From an uncultured Eubacteriales bacterium (GTDB lineage Bacteria > Bacillota > Clostridia > Oscillospirales > Acutalibacteraceae), in assembly GCA_900313125.1 (NCBI GenBank), contig OMPZ01000195.1, forward strand, positions 1-6,319: DNA of 6,319 nucleotides. Reading direction: 5' to 3'. This document shows positions 1 to 4,956 of this stretch, one piece after another. The notes beneath the pieces were generated by a model. That model saw nothing but the letters and a program-made list of their open reading frames with translations, was not told the DNA's origin and did not search any database. The stretch's first letter is position 1. Every line of letters starts with the position of its first letter. The translations under genes were made by a program, and so were the position numbers.

Positions 1-238
1 AGATGAAGTCCTCAACAAATTCCTTGTTGAGATCCTCGATGTAAAGCTTCGACGCGCCGGTAGCGATAGCCTTTTCTTCAAGGCCCTCAAGCTCGGTGCC
101 CTGACCAACGTCACCGCTTACAGCGATGACCTCGCAGTTATTATAATTCTCTTTAAGCCACGGAATGATGATAGAAGTATCAAGTCCGCCGGAATAAGCG
201 AGAACGACTTTTTTGATGTCTTTTTTTGATTTAGCCAT
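1..238 (-). CDS. argG: Argininosuccinate synthase, N-terminal 79 residues (runs off the left edge)
   Basis: The enzyme joins citrulline and aspartate with ATP to form argininosuccinate, the penultimate step of arginine biosynthesis in the cytoplasm. The visible protein starts MAKSKKDIKKVVLAYSGG and carries the ATP-pyrophosphatase (PP-loop) signature AYSGGLDTS at residues 14-22, then the ArgG-typical DVGQG at 43-47 and LEEKAIATGASKLYIEDL near 53-70. Only about a fifth of the usual ~400 residues lies in the window; nothing indicates disruption. The ATG at 238-236 is supported by a GGAGGT ribosome binding site at 251-246, seven bases upstream. The gene reads leftward from its own promoter and has an ARG box upstream, consistent with arginine-responsive control. 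Identification is confident from motif order; whether argH follows cannot be seen. Confidence 0.96.
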   Translation of the reverse strand, partial: MAKSKKDIKKVVLAYSGGLDTSIIIPWLKENYNNCEVIAVSGDVGQGTELEGLEEKAIATGASKLYIEDLNKEFVEDFI

Positions 239-279
239 TTTACAGACCTCCGATAAAGTTTATTTTTCACTACGGTATA

Positions 280-307
280 ATTATACACCGTTTATGCAAA
301 AATTCAA
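280..307 (-). promoter_or_regulatory. Sigma-A promoter of argG
   Basis: On the minus strand a TTGAAT -35 (307-302) and a perfect TATAAT -10 (285-280) are separated by 16 bp. The predicted start is near 273, giving a leader of about 35 nt that contains the argG ribosome binding site. The -10 lies in a palindrome (GTATAATTATAC, 275-286), so a TATAAT also reads rightward, but no rightward gene is nearby to use it. Confidence 0.75.
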
Positions 308-313
308 GTGCTT

Positions 314-331
314 CTTGCATATTTATTCATT
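314..331 (-). promoter_or_regulatory. ARG box (ArgR/AhrC operator) upstream of argG
   Basis: The minus-strand sequence AATGAATAAATATGCAAG differs at two of 18 positions from the Bacillus ARG box as I recall it, CATGAATAAAAATKCAAG. It ends seven bases upstream of the argG -35. A second half-site, AAAATTCAAG, lies on the plus strand at 299-308 and overlaps the -35, but its other half is poor. Family knowledge: ArgR/AhrC hexamers bind such boxes, usually in pairs, with arginine as co-repressor. Inference: argG is repressed by arginine through this site. Confidence 0.65.
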
Positions 332-354
332 TTTATATATCCCCGTGTCTTTTA

Positions 355-385
355 TTCACAAATTCCTGCATAAATTGTGTATAAT
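355..385 (+). promoter_or_regulatory. Possible rightward promoter in the argG upstream spacer
   Basis: TTCACA at 355-360 (one mismatch to TTGACA) and a perfect TATAAT at 380-385 are separated by 19 bp, longer than the optimal 17. A start near 392 would feed the hairpin-containing, non-coding stretch that follows. The long spacing and lack of a gene behind it keep confidence low. Confidence 0.35.
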
Positions 386-391
386 GCAGAA

Positions 392-600
392 TATACGCGC
401 GACACCCGAGCGGGCACAGGTAAAAAACAACGTATATGTTATATAAGTGAATGTATGGAGCATAGACAAAGGAGACGCTCCTAAAGCGTAGGGGCACGCG
501 GCAAAAAAATCTGTGACTTTTACTAAAGCTGCACAGCGTAATTGCCCGCGCCCGCTTTGGCGCCTGCACCGCGTAATTGCCCGCTTGGGAGCCATATCCG
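392..600 (+). other. Non-coding spacer with clustered hairpins; possible small RNA or dispersed repeat
   Basis: No supported ORF lies here; open frames on both strands lack ribosome binding sites and have unnatural composition. The stretch is clearly GC-richer than its flanks and contains three short foldable units: AGGAG/CTCCT with an ACG loop (470-482); a two-part hairpin at 511-536 (CTGTG with CACAG outside, CTTT with AAAG inside, TACT loop); and GCGCC/GGCGC with a CGCTTT loop (548-563). A 35-bp tandem duplication overlaps the third hairpin. It lies between a possible promoter (355-385) and a strong one (604-632). It could be an independent small RNA, a dispersed intergenic repeat or decayed sequence; there is no T-run terminator at its end, which argues against a discrete RNA. 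Confidence 0.25.
529..598 (+). repeat. 35-bp tandem duplication with a 21-bp near-identical core
   Basis: Positions 529-549 and 564-584 match at 20 of 21 bases (the only change is A535 versus C570). Both contain GCGTAATTGCCCGC. The period is exactly 35 bp; the remaining 14 bases of each unit (550-563 and 585-598) do not match. The two cores flank a GCGCC/GGCGC hairpin. Confidence 0.8.
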
Positions 601-603
601 GCT

Positions 604-632
604 TTGACATAAGGACACAAATATAGTATAAT
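604..632 (+). promoter_or_regulatory. Perfect-consensus sigma-A promoter of the flavin reductase-SDR-RlmA operon
   Basis: TTGACA at 604-609 and TATAAT at 627-632 are separated by exactly 17 bp, so every scored position matches the housekeeping consensus. The predicted start is near 639. The next gene on this strand begins at 820, leaving a leader of about 180 nt. Confidence 0.85.
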
Positions 633-646
633 GAATTTTGCGGATT

Positions 647-679
647 TTTTCAAGTAAAATATGCGAATTTTCTTGAAAA
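647..679 (+). promoter_or_regulatory. AU-rich hairpin / dyad at the start of the operon leader
   Basis: TTTTCAAG (647-654) pairs with CTTGAAAA (672-679); after a single bulged T (655) AAAAT (656-660) pairs with ATTTT (667-671), closing on a six-base ATGCGA loop. This gives 13 pairs with one bulge, beginning about eight bases after the predicted start. A second, wider dyad in the same leader, AGCAGT (725-730) with ACTGCT (765-770), has a 34-base loop. The first could be a DNA operator or an mRNA structure. No FMN riboswitch or T-box consensus was recognised in the leader. Confidence 0.4.
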
Positions 680-819
680 TATGTAATTTTTTCTTAATTT
701 TGTAATAGAATAAAAGTGAGAGAGAGCAGTTTTTTGCGGCGTGTTTTTCTAAACATAAAGCGGGACTGCTGCTTGTGTGTATTTTTATTCTTATACCGAA
801 AACAGAGAGGGGAATATTT

Positions 820-1326
820 ATGCAGATACTCGCACCGTTTGAACTTGAGGGCAATATAATGCGTTCACTCGGTACCGACTGGATGCTTATCACCGCAGGC
901 GATAAGGAAAAGTATAACACAATGACCGCAAGCTGGGGAGGAATGGGTATCCTCTGGAACAAGTCGGTCGTTTTTATCTTCGTCCGCCCGACGAGATATA
1001 CCTATGAGTTTATCGAAAACTCCGATTATTTTTCGATCTCCTTCTACGATAAGTCGTGGACGCGCGCGCTGAAATTCTGCGGCACAAATTCCGGCCGCGA
1101 CGTAGATAAGGCTAAGGTCACGGGGCTTATCCCTGTTTTTGACGAGAAGGCGCCGTACTTCAAGCAGTCGAAAATGGTCGTTATATGCAAAAAGATGTAT
1201 TCGCAGGATATGAATGAGTGCGGCATCATTGACGACGAGATCAGACAGTATTACAAAAACAACGCTTACCACAGAGTTTTCATCGCCGAAATGAAAAGGG
1301 TGCTGATCCCCGATGAAAATGAGTAA
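820..1326 (+). CDS. Flavin reductase-like, FMN-binding split-barrel protein
   Basis: The 168-residue protein belongs to the flavin-reductase-like domain family (Pfam Flavin_Reduct type), soluble proteins that bind FMN and often reduce flavin with NAD(P)H or use it on other substrates. Visible family blocks are WMLITAG (21-27), the flavin-site block NTMTASWGGMG (33-43), FVRPTRYT (54-61), FSISF (71-75), CGTNSGRD (87-94) and the C-terminal HRVFIAEM (151-158). The length fits a single-domain member. The start ATG at 820 has a strong GAGAGGGG ribosome binding site at 805-812 with seven bases between; a GTG at 775 in frame would add 15 residues outside the family fold and lacks such a site. It is the first gene of a three-gene operon, and its last 14 bases overlap the SDR gene. 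Substrate is unknown. Confidence 0.88.
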   Translation: MQILAPFELEGNIMRSLGTDWMLITAGDKEKYNTMTASWGGMGILWNKSVVFIFVRPTRYTYEFIENSDYFSISFYDKSWTRALKFCGTNSGRDVDKAKVTGLIPVFDEKAPYFKQSKMVVICKKMYSQDMNECGIIDDEIRQYYKNNAYHRVFIAEMKRVLIPDENE

Positions 1327-2056
1327 AGGCTGCGCCATCGTTACGGGCGCGTCGCGCGGTATCGGCGCGGCAACGGCTTTTGAGCTTTCAAAAATCGGTC
1401 TGCCCGTCGTGGTGAACTATAATTCAAACGAAAAAGCCGCCGCCGCCGTGCTTGACAGGATAAGACAAAACGGCGGAGACGGCATGATATTCAAATGCAG
1501 CGTTGCCGAAAGAGATCAGGTCAACGCCATGACAAAAGCCGCCGCCGAACGCTACGGCACGATCAGCGTGCTTGTGAATAACGCGGGCGTGTCGCAGATC
1601 AAGCTTTTCACCGATATCACGCCGGAGGAATGGCGCAATATGGTGGGCGTGAACCTCGACGGCGTTTTCAACTGCTGTCAGAGCGTGCTGCCGTATATGA
1701 TACATGAAAAATCGGGGCGGATAATCAACATCTCGTCGGTGTGGGGCGTTTACGGCGCGTCGTGCGAGGTGCATTATTCCGCCGTGAAGGCGGGCGTGAT
1801 CGGGCTGACAAAGGCTCTTGCAAGCGAGGTCGCGCCGTCGGGCATCACGGTCAACGCACTCGCGCCCGGCTGTATCATGACCGATATGCTGCGCGATGAG
1901 TGCGACGAACAGACTGTCTCGGAGCTTGCAAACGATACGCCGCTAGGCAGGCTCGGCACGCCCGAGGACGTTGCAAAAGCCGCCGCGTTCCTCGCAGGCG
2001 ACGGCGCCGCCTTCATCACAGGGCAGATACTCGGTGTGGACGGAGGTTTTCGCTGA
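1313..2056 (+). CDS. Short-chain dehydrogenase/reductase, FabG-like (3-oxoacyl-ACP reductase type)
   Basis: This 247-residue classical SDR is expected to use NAD(P)H to reduce a carbonyl, as a cytosolic homotetramer. Signatures appear in order: Rossmann glycine motif TGASRGIG (11-18), NNAG (89-92), Asn114, catalytic Ser142 in INISSVWG, Tyr155 and Lys159 in YSAVK, APG (184-186) and the C-terminal GQILGVDGG. Arg15 and the NYNSNE stretch after beta-2 are as in NADPH-using FabG proteins. All catalytic residues are present. It is not next to other fatty acid synthesis genes, so it may be a paralogue acting on another keto substrate. The start overlaps the upstream gene by 14 nt; an alternative ATG at 1319 would give an 8-nt overlap. 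The nearest Shine-Dalgarno-like run (AAAAGGG, 1294-1300) is distant, so translation is probably coupled to the flavin-reductase-like gene. Confidence 0.92.
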   Translation: MKMSKGCAIVTGASRGIGAATAFELSKIGLPVVVNYNSNEKAAAAVLDRIRQNGGDGMIFKCSVAERDQVNAMTKAAAERYGTISVLVNNAGVSQIKLFTDITPEEWRNMVGVNLDGVFNCCQSVLPYMIHEKSGRIINISSVWGVYGASCEVHYSAVKAGVIGLTKALASEVAPSGITVNALAPGCIMTDMLRDECDEQTVSELANDTPLGRLGTPEDVAKAAAFLAGDGAAFITGQILGVDGGFR

Positions 2057-2871
2057 TGACAACGCGCGGAATACATCTTATCTGCCCCGTTTGCAGAGGG
2101 TCGCTTTACCGAAACGACAACACATACCTCTGTAAAAACGGGCACAGCTACGACATCGCAAAAAAGGGCTACGTCAATCTCGCAATGTCGCAGAGATCGT
2201 CAAAAAAACGCCACGGCGACGATAAGCTCATGGTCGGCGCGCGGAAAGCATTTCTCGACAAGGGCTTTTACAAGCCGCTCGCAAACGCCGTTGCGGACGA
2301 AATACTGAAATACGGCAACGGCGTTATCGTTGACGCAGGCTGCGGCGAGGGCTATTACACAGCCGCATTGCAGAACGCTTTTCCCGAGTCGGACATTTAC
2401 GGCATCGACATCTCAAAGGACGCTCTGATCTACGCTGCGCGGCGCGATAAAAGGCTCACGCTTGCCGCTGCGAGTGCGGCAAATATCCCGGTTGCGGACG
2501 GCTGTGCCGACGTCGTTCTCAGCATATTTGCCCCGGTATTTCCCGAGGAGTTTTCAAGGCTGCTGAAAAGCGGCGGCGTTCTGATCCGCGCCGTGCCGCT
2601 TGAAGATCATCTCTTCGGACTGAAGGACGCGATATACGAGCACGCCTACAAAAACCCGCCCGACGACTTTGCGCTCGACAAATTCACCGTGATCTCGCGC
2701 CGAGAACTGAAATACACGATAACGCTCGAAAGCCGCGGAGATATCGAGTCGCTGTTCATGATGACGCCGTATTACTACAAGACCTCGCGCTCGGATCAGG
2801 AACGGCTGCTAAAAAATGAACGCCTTGAAACTCAGGTCGAGTTCGGCGTTCTTACATATCAAAAAAATTAG
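2056..2871 (+). CDS. rlmA: 23S rRNA (guanine-N1)-methyltransferase, RlmA family (Gram-positive RlmAII/TlrB type)
   Basis: This 271-residue enzyme transfers a methyl group from S-adenosylmethionine to N1 of a guanine in hairpin 35 of 23S rRNA (G745 in E. coli RlmA, G748 in the Gram-positive RlmAII/TlrB form). The N-terminus has a zinc site from Cys10, Cys13, Cys26 and His30, followed by the family block YDIAKKGYVNL (32-42) and GARKAFLDKGFY (61-72). SAM motif I is VDAGCGEGYYT (92-102). The C-terminal MMTPYYYK (235-242) also matches RlmA. The start is the ATG overlapping the SDR stop codon by one base (TGATG), with GGAGG at 2042-2046; a frame open further upstream to 1900 is an arginine-rich shadow inside the SDR gene. 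In known members, methylation at G748 contributes to resistance to tylosin-type macrolides. The neighbours do not suggest a resistance cassette, so housekeeping rRNA modification is likelier. Confidence 0.92.
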   Translation: MTTRGIHLICPVCRGSLYRNDNTYLCKNGHSYDIAKKGYVNLAMSQRSSKKRHGDDKLMVGARKAFLDKGFYKPLANAVADEILKYGNGVIVDAGCGEGYYTAALQNAFPESDIYGIDISKDALIYAARRDKRLTLAAASAANIPVADGCADVVLSIFAPVFPEEFSRLLKSGGVLIRAVPLEDHLFGLKDAIYEHAYKNPPDDFALDKFTVISRRELKYTITLESRGDIESLFMMTPYYYKTSRSDQERLLKNERLETQVEFGVLTYQKN

Positions 2872-2895
2872 CCGAAGGACTTGCCTTCGGCTTTT
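2861..2895. terminator. Bidirectional rho-independent terminator between convergent genes
   Basis: GCCGAAGG (2871-2878) pairs perfectly with CCTTCGGC (2884-2891) around an ACTTG loop. On the plus strand TTTT follows; on the minus strand the stem is followed by TAATTTTTTT (2870-2861). It ends the rlmA operon, and its first base is the last base of the rlmA TAG. It also lies five bases beyond the stop of the minus-strand zinc-ribbon gene, so both transcripts share it; the U-run is stronger on the minus side. Confidence 0.9.
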
Positions 2896-2896
2896 G

Positions 2897-4012
2897 TTAT
2901 TCTTCTTCGCTGTTTTCTTCCTTACTCTCTTCACTATTCGTTTCGGAGTGATAGATCTCGTATTCATCGTCGTCTTCAACATGAACGAGCTCCTCGCCGC
3001 GTTTGCCGTAGGCGTCCCACAGTTCATGGAGCTGATACATACGCTTTGTCAGTCGCAGACAAAGCACATTCGCCGCAGCTATCGGAATGAACATTATAAA
3101 CAGATCAATATCGTATATCGAATTTGTAACTCCGACGATAAAAATGTAGAGCAGCATGAACAGAGAATAAATGATAGTCAGGTAGGCAATAGTTAAAGAG
3201 ACCTCTTTTCGCCATATCCTGATAGCGACAAGCCCCAGGACAAACATTACCGCCGTGTAACCGACAGTCACATACCACACAAGTATTGAGAGGTACGGCG
3301 CGACAAACACCTGCTCAAATATGACGCAAAGGAACGCGGTAGAGAGCAGCAAACCGAGTATCAGTTCGATCCTGTCTACGATCTCCTTTGAAAAACGGTG
3401 CTTTGTGAACTCGCGCAGGTTGTTCGCCTTATACTCAAACGAATGCTCGGTGATCTCGGGCTTTTCCGTCAGCACGCTTTTCCCGGAATACGGGTTGTTT
3501 TTCGGGTCGTGGTCAGGTGCGGCATTAGTCACGGCAGCATTTGCCTTATGAGCCTGCGTACTTTTTTCCGAAGAGAAAAAAACATTCTCATCGGGCATAA
3601 CGGCTCGCTTTATCGGCTCAGCCGAAACAGCCCTTTCCCTGTTTGAACGGAAAAATGTTCCGTCGTTCATGTTGCTCACATTTTCGGCGGAGATGCCGTA
3701 GTACTTCCCCTCCTTAGCCTGAGCGTGCTGCTGTGTGTAACCTCCGTTTGCGGCGCTTCGCGAGCTTGAAGAAAATACGTCGTCCGACGCGCTGTCAGCC
3801 GACGCGCCTTGATATGTCGCCTTCGGAAGCTCGCTTTTGCTTTGCTGCGTATATCCGGCATTCGTCGCCGCTCTTTTTTCCGACGAAAAAAGCTCGACCT
3901 CCGGCGCAAGACGCTCGACAATAACATACCCGCAGTACGGGCACTTATCGCGGTCCTTTTTTAAATACTCTCCGCATTGCGGACAGGTCGTCATATCACT
4001 AAATTTTATCAT
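2897..4012 (-). CDS. Zinc-ribbon membrane protein with repeat-bearing linker (unknown function)
   Basis: No named family is recognised. The 371-residue protein begins with a zinc ribbon, CPQC (10-13) and CPYC (24-27). A low-complexity Ser/Ala/Gln-rich linker (about 35-195) follows, with four degenerate copies of a motif like VFFSSEK...A: 38-56, 77-95, 117-131 and 142-160. The first two copies end in GYTQQ. Four hydrophobic segments come next (about 215-235, 240-265, 272-296 and 303-319), then a strongly acidic tail (346-371). Basic residues at 200-214, 265-269 and 320-324 place both ends in the cytoplasm. The ATG at 4012 is chosen because AAGGGTG (4025-4019) lies six bases upstream; the open frame extends 16 hydrophobic residues further without such a site. 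No good promoter is seen in the 58 bp between the upstream terminator and the start, only a -10-like TATTAT at 4040-4035. Zinc ribbons fused to membrane helices are common in Firmicutes, often of unknown role. Confidence 0.85.
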   Translation of the reverse strand: MIKFSDMTTCPQCGEYLKKDRDKCPYCGYVIVERLAPEVELFSSEKRAATNAGYTQQSKSELPKATYQGASADSASDDVFSSSSRSAANGGYTQQHAQAKEGKYYGISAENVSNMNDGTFFRSNRERAVSAEPIKRAVMPDENVFFSSEKSTQAHKANAAVTNAAPDHDPKNNPYSGKSVLTEKPEITEHSFEYKANNLREFTKHRFSKEIVDRIELILGLLLSTAFLCVIFEQVFVAPYLSILVWYVTVGYTAVMFVLGLVAIRIWRKEVSLTIAYLTIIYSLFMLLYIFIVGVTNSIYDIDLFIMFIPIAAANVLCLRLTKRMYQLHELWDAYGKRGEELVHVEDDDEYEIYHSETNSEESKEENSEEE

Positions 4013-4060
4013 TATCAACACCCTTATGCACAGAATAATAGGTTTATAGAAATAGAACAA

Positions 4061-4095
4061 TAAAAATATTGCCTGCGCCGTAAAACAGCGCAGGC
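4061..4095 (-). terminator. Rho-independent terminator after the four-helix-bundle gene
   Basis: GCCTGCGC (4071-4078) and GCGCAGGC (4088-4095) form a perfect 8-bp GC-rich stem with a nine-base loop. Read on the minus strand it is followed by AATATTTTTA (4070-4061), a typical U-rich tail. It lies about 118 bases past the stop of the gene at 4213 and before the ribosome binding site of the zinc-ribbon gene, so the two minus-strand genes are probably separate or only partly co-transcribed. Confidence 0.75.
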
Positions 4096-4162
4096 TTTGT
4101 AAAACGATTATGAAATTTGCGCGTATTGTTGCCGCACGCCCGGACGATCCCCTTTACAAAGC
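4094..4162 (-). repeat. 10-bp perfect inverted repeat in the 3' untranslated region
   Basis: GCTTTGTAAA (4094-4103) and TTTACAAAGC (4153-4162) are perfect inverted copies 49 bp apart. The left arm shares two bases with the terminator stem, so both can form almost side by side in the same transcript. Role unknown; the pairing may be coincidental in AT-rich sequence. The remaining bases of the 4096-4212 spacer hold nothing else that I can support. Confidence 0.4.
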
Positions 4163-4212
4163 AAAATCCAATATTCCCAAAGCGAAGGTATTAAACGCAC
4201 CGGCAGATCATG

Positions 4213-4626
4213 TTATGTAGAAAACCGCCCGGCGGTGCCGTTGTTATATTTGTTCCATTTACTTTGCGGACCCTGTTGTTCGGGTTGTGGTTTGTTTGCG
4301 TTCAGCGAAGCGATCAGAACGTTCTTGATATCCTGCACCATTGTGATAAGAAAAACATAGTCATAAGGGAACAGGTTAGTCGAACTGAGAGCTTTGAGCA
4401 AAAAAACACACTCGACCGATGATTTCAGCGCGTCTTGGAGACAGGCATTGAAAGCCGCTTTATCACTCCCGTAAACCGACTTGTTTATGTGCGTACCCAT
4501 TTCCGCAGCAGCCTGAACAAGACGACTCGTTATCGTACGGTCGAGACCCGATTTTGAATAAGCCTCGTTAAAAAGGGCGATCTGCGCCAGAAATTCAACC
4601 GATTTATCAAATATAGCTGTACTCAC
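4213..4626 (-). CDS. Four-helix-bundle protein, relative of the 23S rRNA IVS/S23 family
   Basis: The 137-residue product is almost wholly helical up to about residue 105. It matches the pattern of the four-helix-bundle proteins first found in 23S rRNA intervening sequences: a first helix IFDKSVEFLAQIALF, then LTSRLVQAAAEMGTHINKS-like second helix (here starting ITSRLV), then CLQDALKSSVECVFLLKAL, where the family has a conserved Ala-Glu pattern. A Gln/Pro/Asn-rich tail of about 25 residues follows. It is not inside an rRNA gene. Family members have no settled function; the bacterial Avd accessory protein of diversity-generating retroelements has the same fold, but no reverse transcriptase is present here. 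The start is taken as GTG at 4626, with AGGTG at 4637-4633; a GTG at 4635 in frame overlaps that site and would leave a leader of only about five bases. Confidence 0.7.
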   Translation of the reverse strand: MSTAIFDKSVEFLAQIALFNEAYSKSGLDRTITSRLVQAAAEMGTHINKSVYGSDKAAFNACLQDALKSSVECVFLLKALSSTNLFPYDYVFLITMVQDIKNVLIASLNANKPQPEQQGPQSKWNKYNNGTAGRFST

Positions 4627-4646
4627 GCCAACCACCTCTCAGATTT

Positions 4647-4675
4647 ATTATAACAAATATAAAAGAAAAATGCAA
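4647..4675 (-). promoter_or_regulatory. Sigma-A promoter of the four-helix-bundle gene
   Basis: On the minus strand TTGCAT (4675-4670) and a perfect TATAAT (4652-4647) are 17 bp apart. Transcription would start near 4640, giving a very short leader (about 14 nt) that begins at the GAGAGGTGG ribosome binding site. This close spacing supports the start codon at 4626. Confidence 0.75.
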
Positions 4676-4956
4676 TAAAATTCTTTACATTAATGATGAT
4701 TTTTGGTTAATAAATTCCTGAATTTTTTGTGAAAATTCGCTTAATGAATATATAAAGCATCTAATTTTACATCATCAAGTAACATAACAGCTAATTTTGG
4801 GTGTTTAATTTTTAACAAAAAAACATATAATATTTTTTTATTGCATTCCGAATACTTTCGTGATAATATTGTTTTAAAAGAAACTTTACTCGTTTTTATT
4901 ATATCGGACATCGTATCAATACGGTCTGTCCACTATATTTTTTCGGTGAAAAAGCT
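4676..4956. other. AT-rich divergent intergenic region
   Basis: No ORF with a ribosome binding site is present. Rightward -10-like elements occur at 4751-4756 (TATAAA, with TTGTGA at 4727-4732, 18-bp spacing), 4826-4831 (perfect TATAAT, poor -35) and 4897-4902 (TATTAT, with TTTAAA at 4873-4878, 18-bp spacing); any could drive the metallophosphoesterase gene, and none is clearly best. A 7-bp dyad, GAATTTT with AAAATTC (4720-4738), overlaps the first of these -35 candidates. Homopolymer A and T runs are frequent, as in curved upstream DNA. Confidence 0.45.
4906..4931 (+). promoter_or_regulatory. Nested inverted repeat upstream of the metallophosphoesterase gene
   Basis: GGACA (4906-4910) mirrors TGTCC (4927-4931), and within them CGTAT (4912-4916) mirrors ATACG (4919-4923) around a CA centre. 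The outer arms are offset by two bases. The dyad ends 25 bp before the start codon and is more GC-rich than its surroundings. It may be a repressor operator near the transcription start, or a 5' hairpin in the mRNA. Confidence 0.4.

Noticed and set aside
239..331. T-box or attenuator leader for argG
   Set aside because: The leader predicted from the promoter is only about 35 nt, with no T-box sequence and no terminator hairpin.
529..598. CRISPR array
   Set aside because: Only two repeat copies exist, 14 bp apart, one with a mismatch; no further units and no cas genes.
775..819. Upstream GTG start extending the flavin-reductase-like protein by 15 residues
   Set aside because: The ATG at 820 has a strong, well-placed ribosome binding site and begins where the family fold begins.
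639..819. FMN riboswitch in front of a flavin-related gene
   Set aside because: The conserved RFN-element blocks are absent; the leader is AT-rich with only simple dyads.
333..962. Long minus-strand open frame (209 codons), and a shorter one inside it at 356-610
   Set aside because: They cross the argG upstream spacer, the consensus promoter and the start of the flavin-reductase-like gene. Composition is rich in Cys, Arg, Tyr and Ser without a domain pattern, and there is no ribosome binding site.
1900..2055. Upstream extension of the RlmA frame inside the SDR gene
   Set aside because: The added 52 residues are Arg-rich out-of-frame translation of the SDR gene; the ATG at 2056 has GGAGG upstream and matches the family N-terminus.
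2816..3196. Plus-strand ORFs opposite the zinc-ribbon gene (2816-3196, 3321-3551, 3398-3646, 3733-4049)
   Set aside because: They are antisense shadows: no ribosome binding sites, and the minus-strand frame has the zinc ribbon, membrane helices, and a proper start and terminator.
4110..4220. A 36-codon plus-strand ORF starting MKFARIVAARPDD
   Set aside because: No ribosome binding site or promoter, it overlaps the end of the opposite-strand gene, and nothing in the peptide is recognisable.
4213..4626. Diversity-generating retroelement accessory protein (Avd)
   Set aside because: The fold may be shared, but no reverse transcriptase, template repeat or variable repeat is present in the window.
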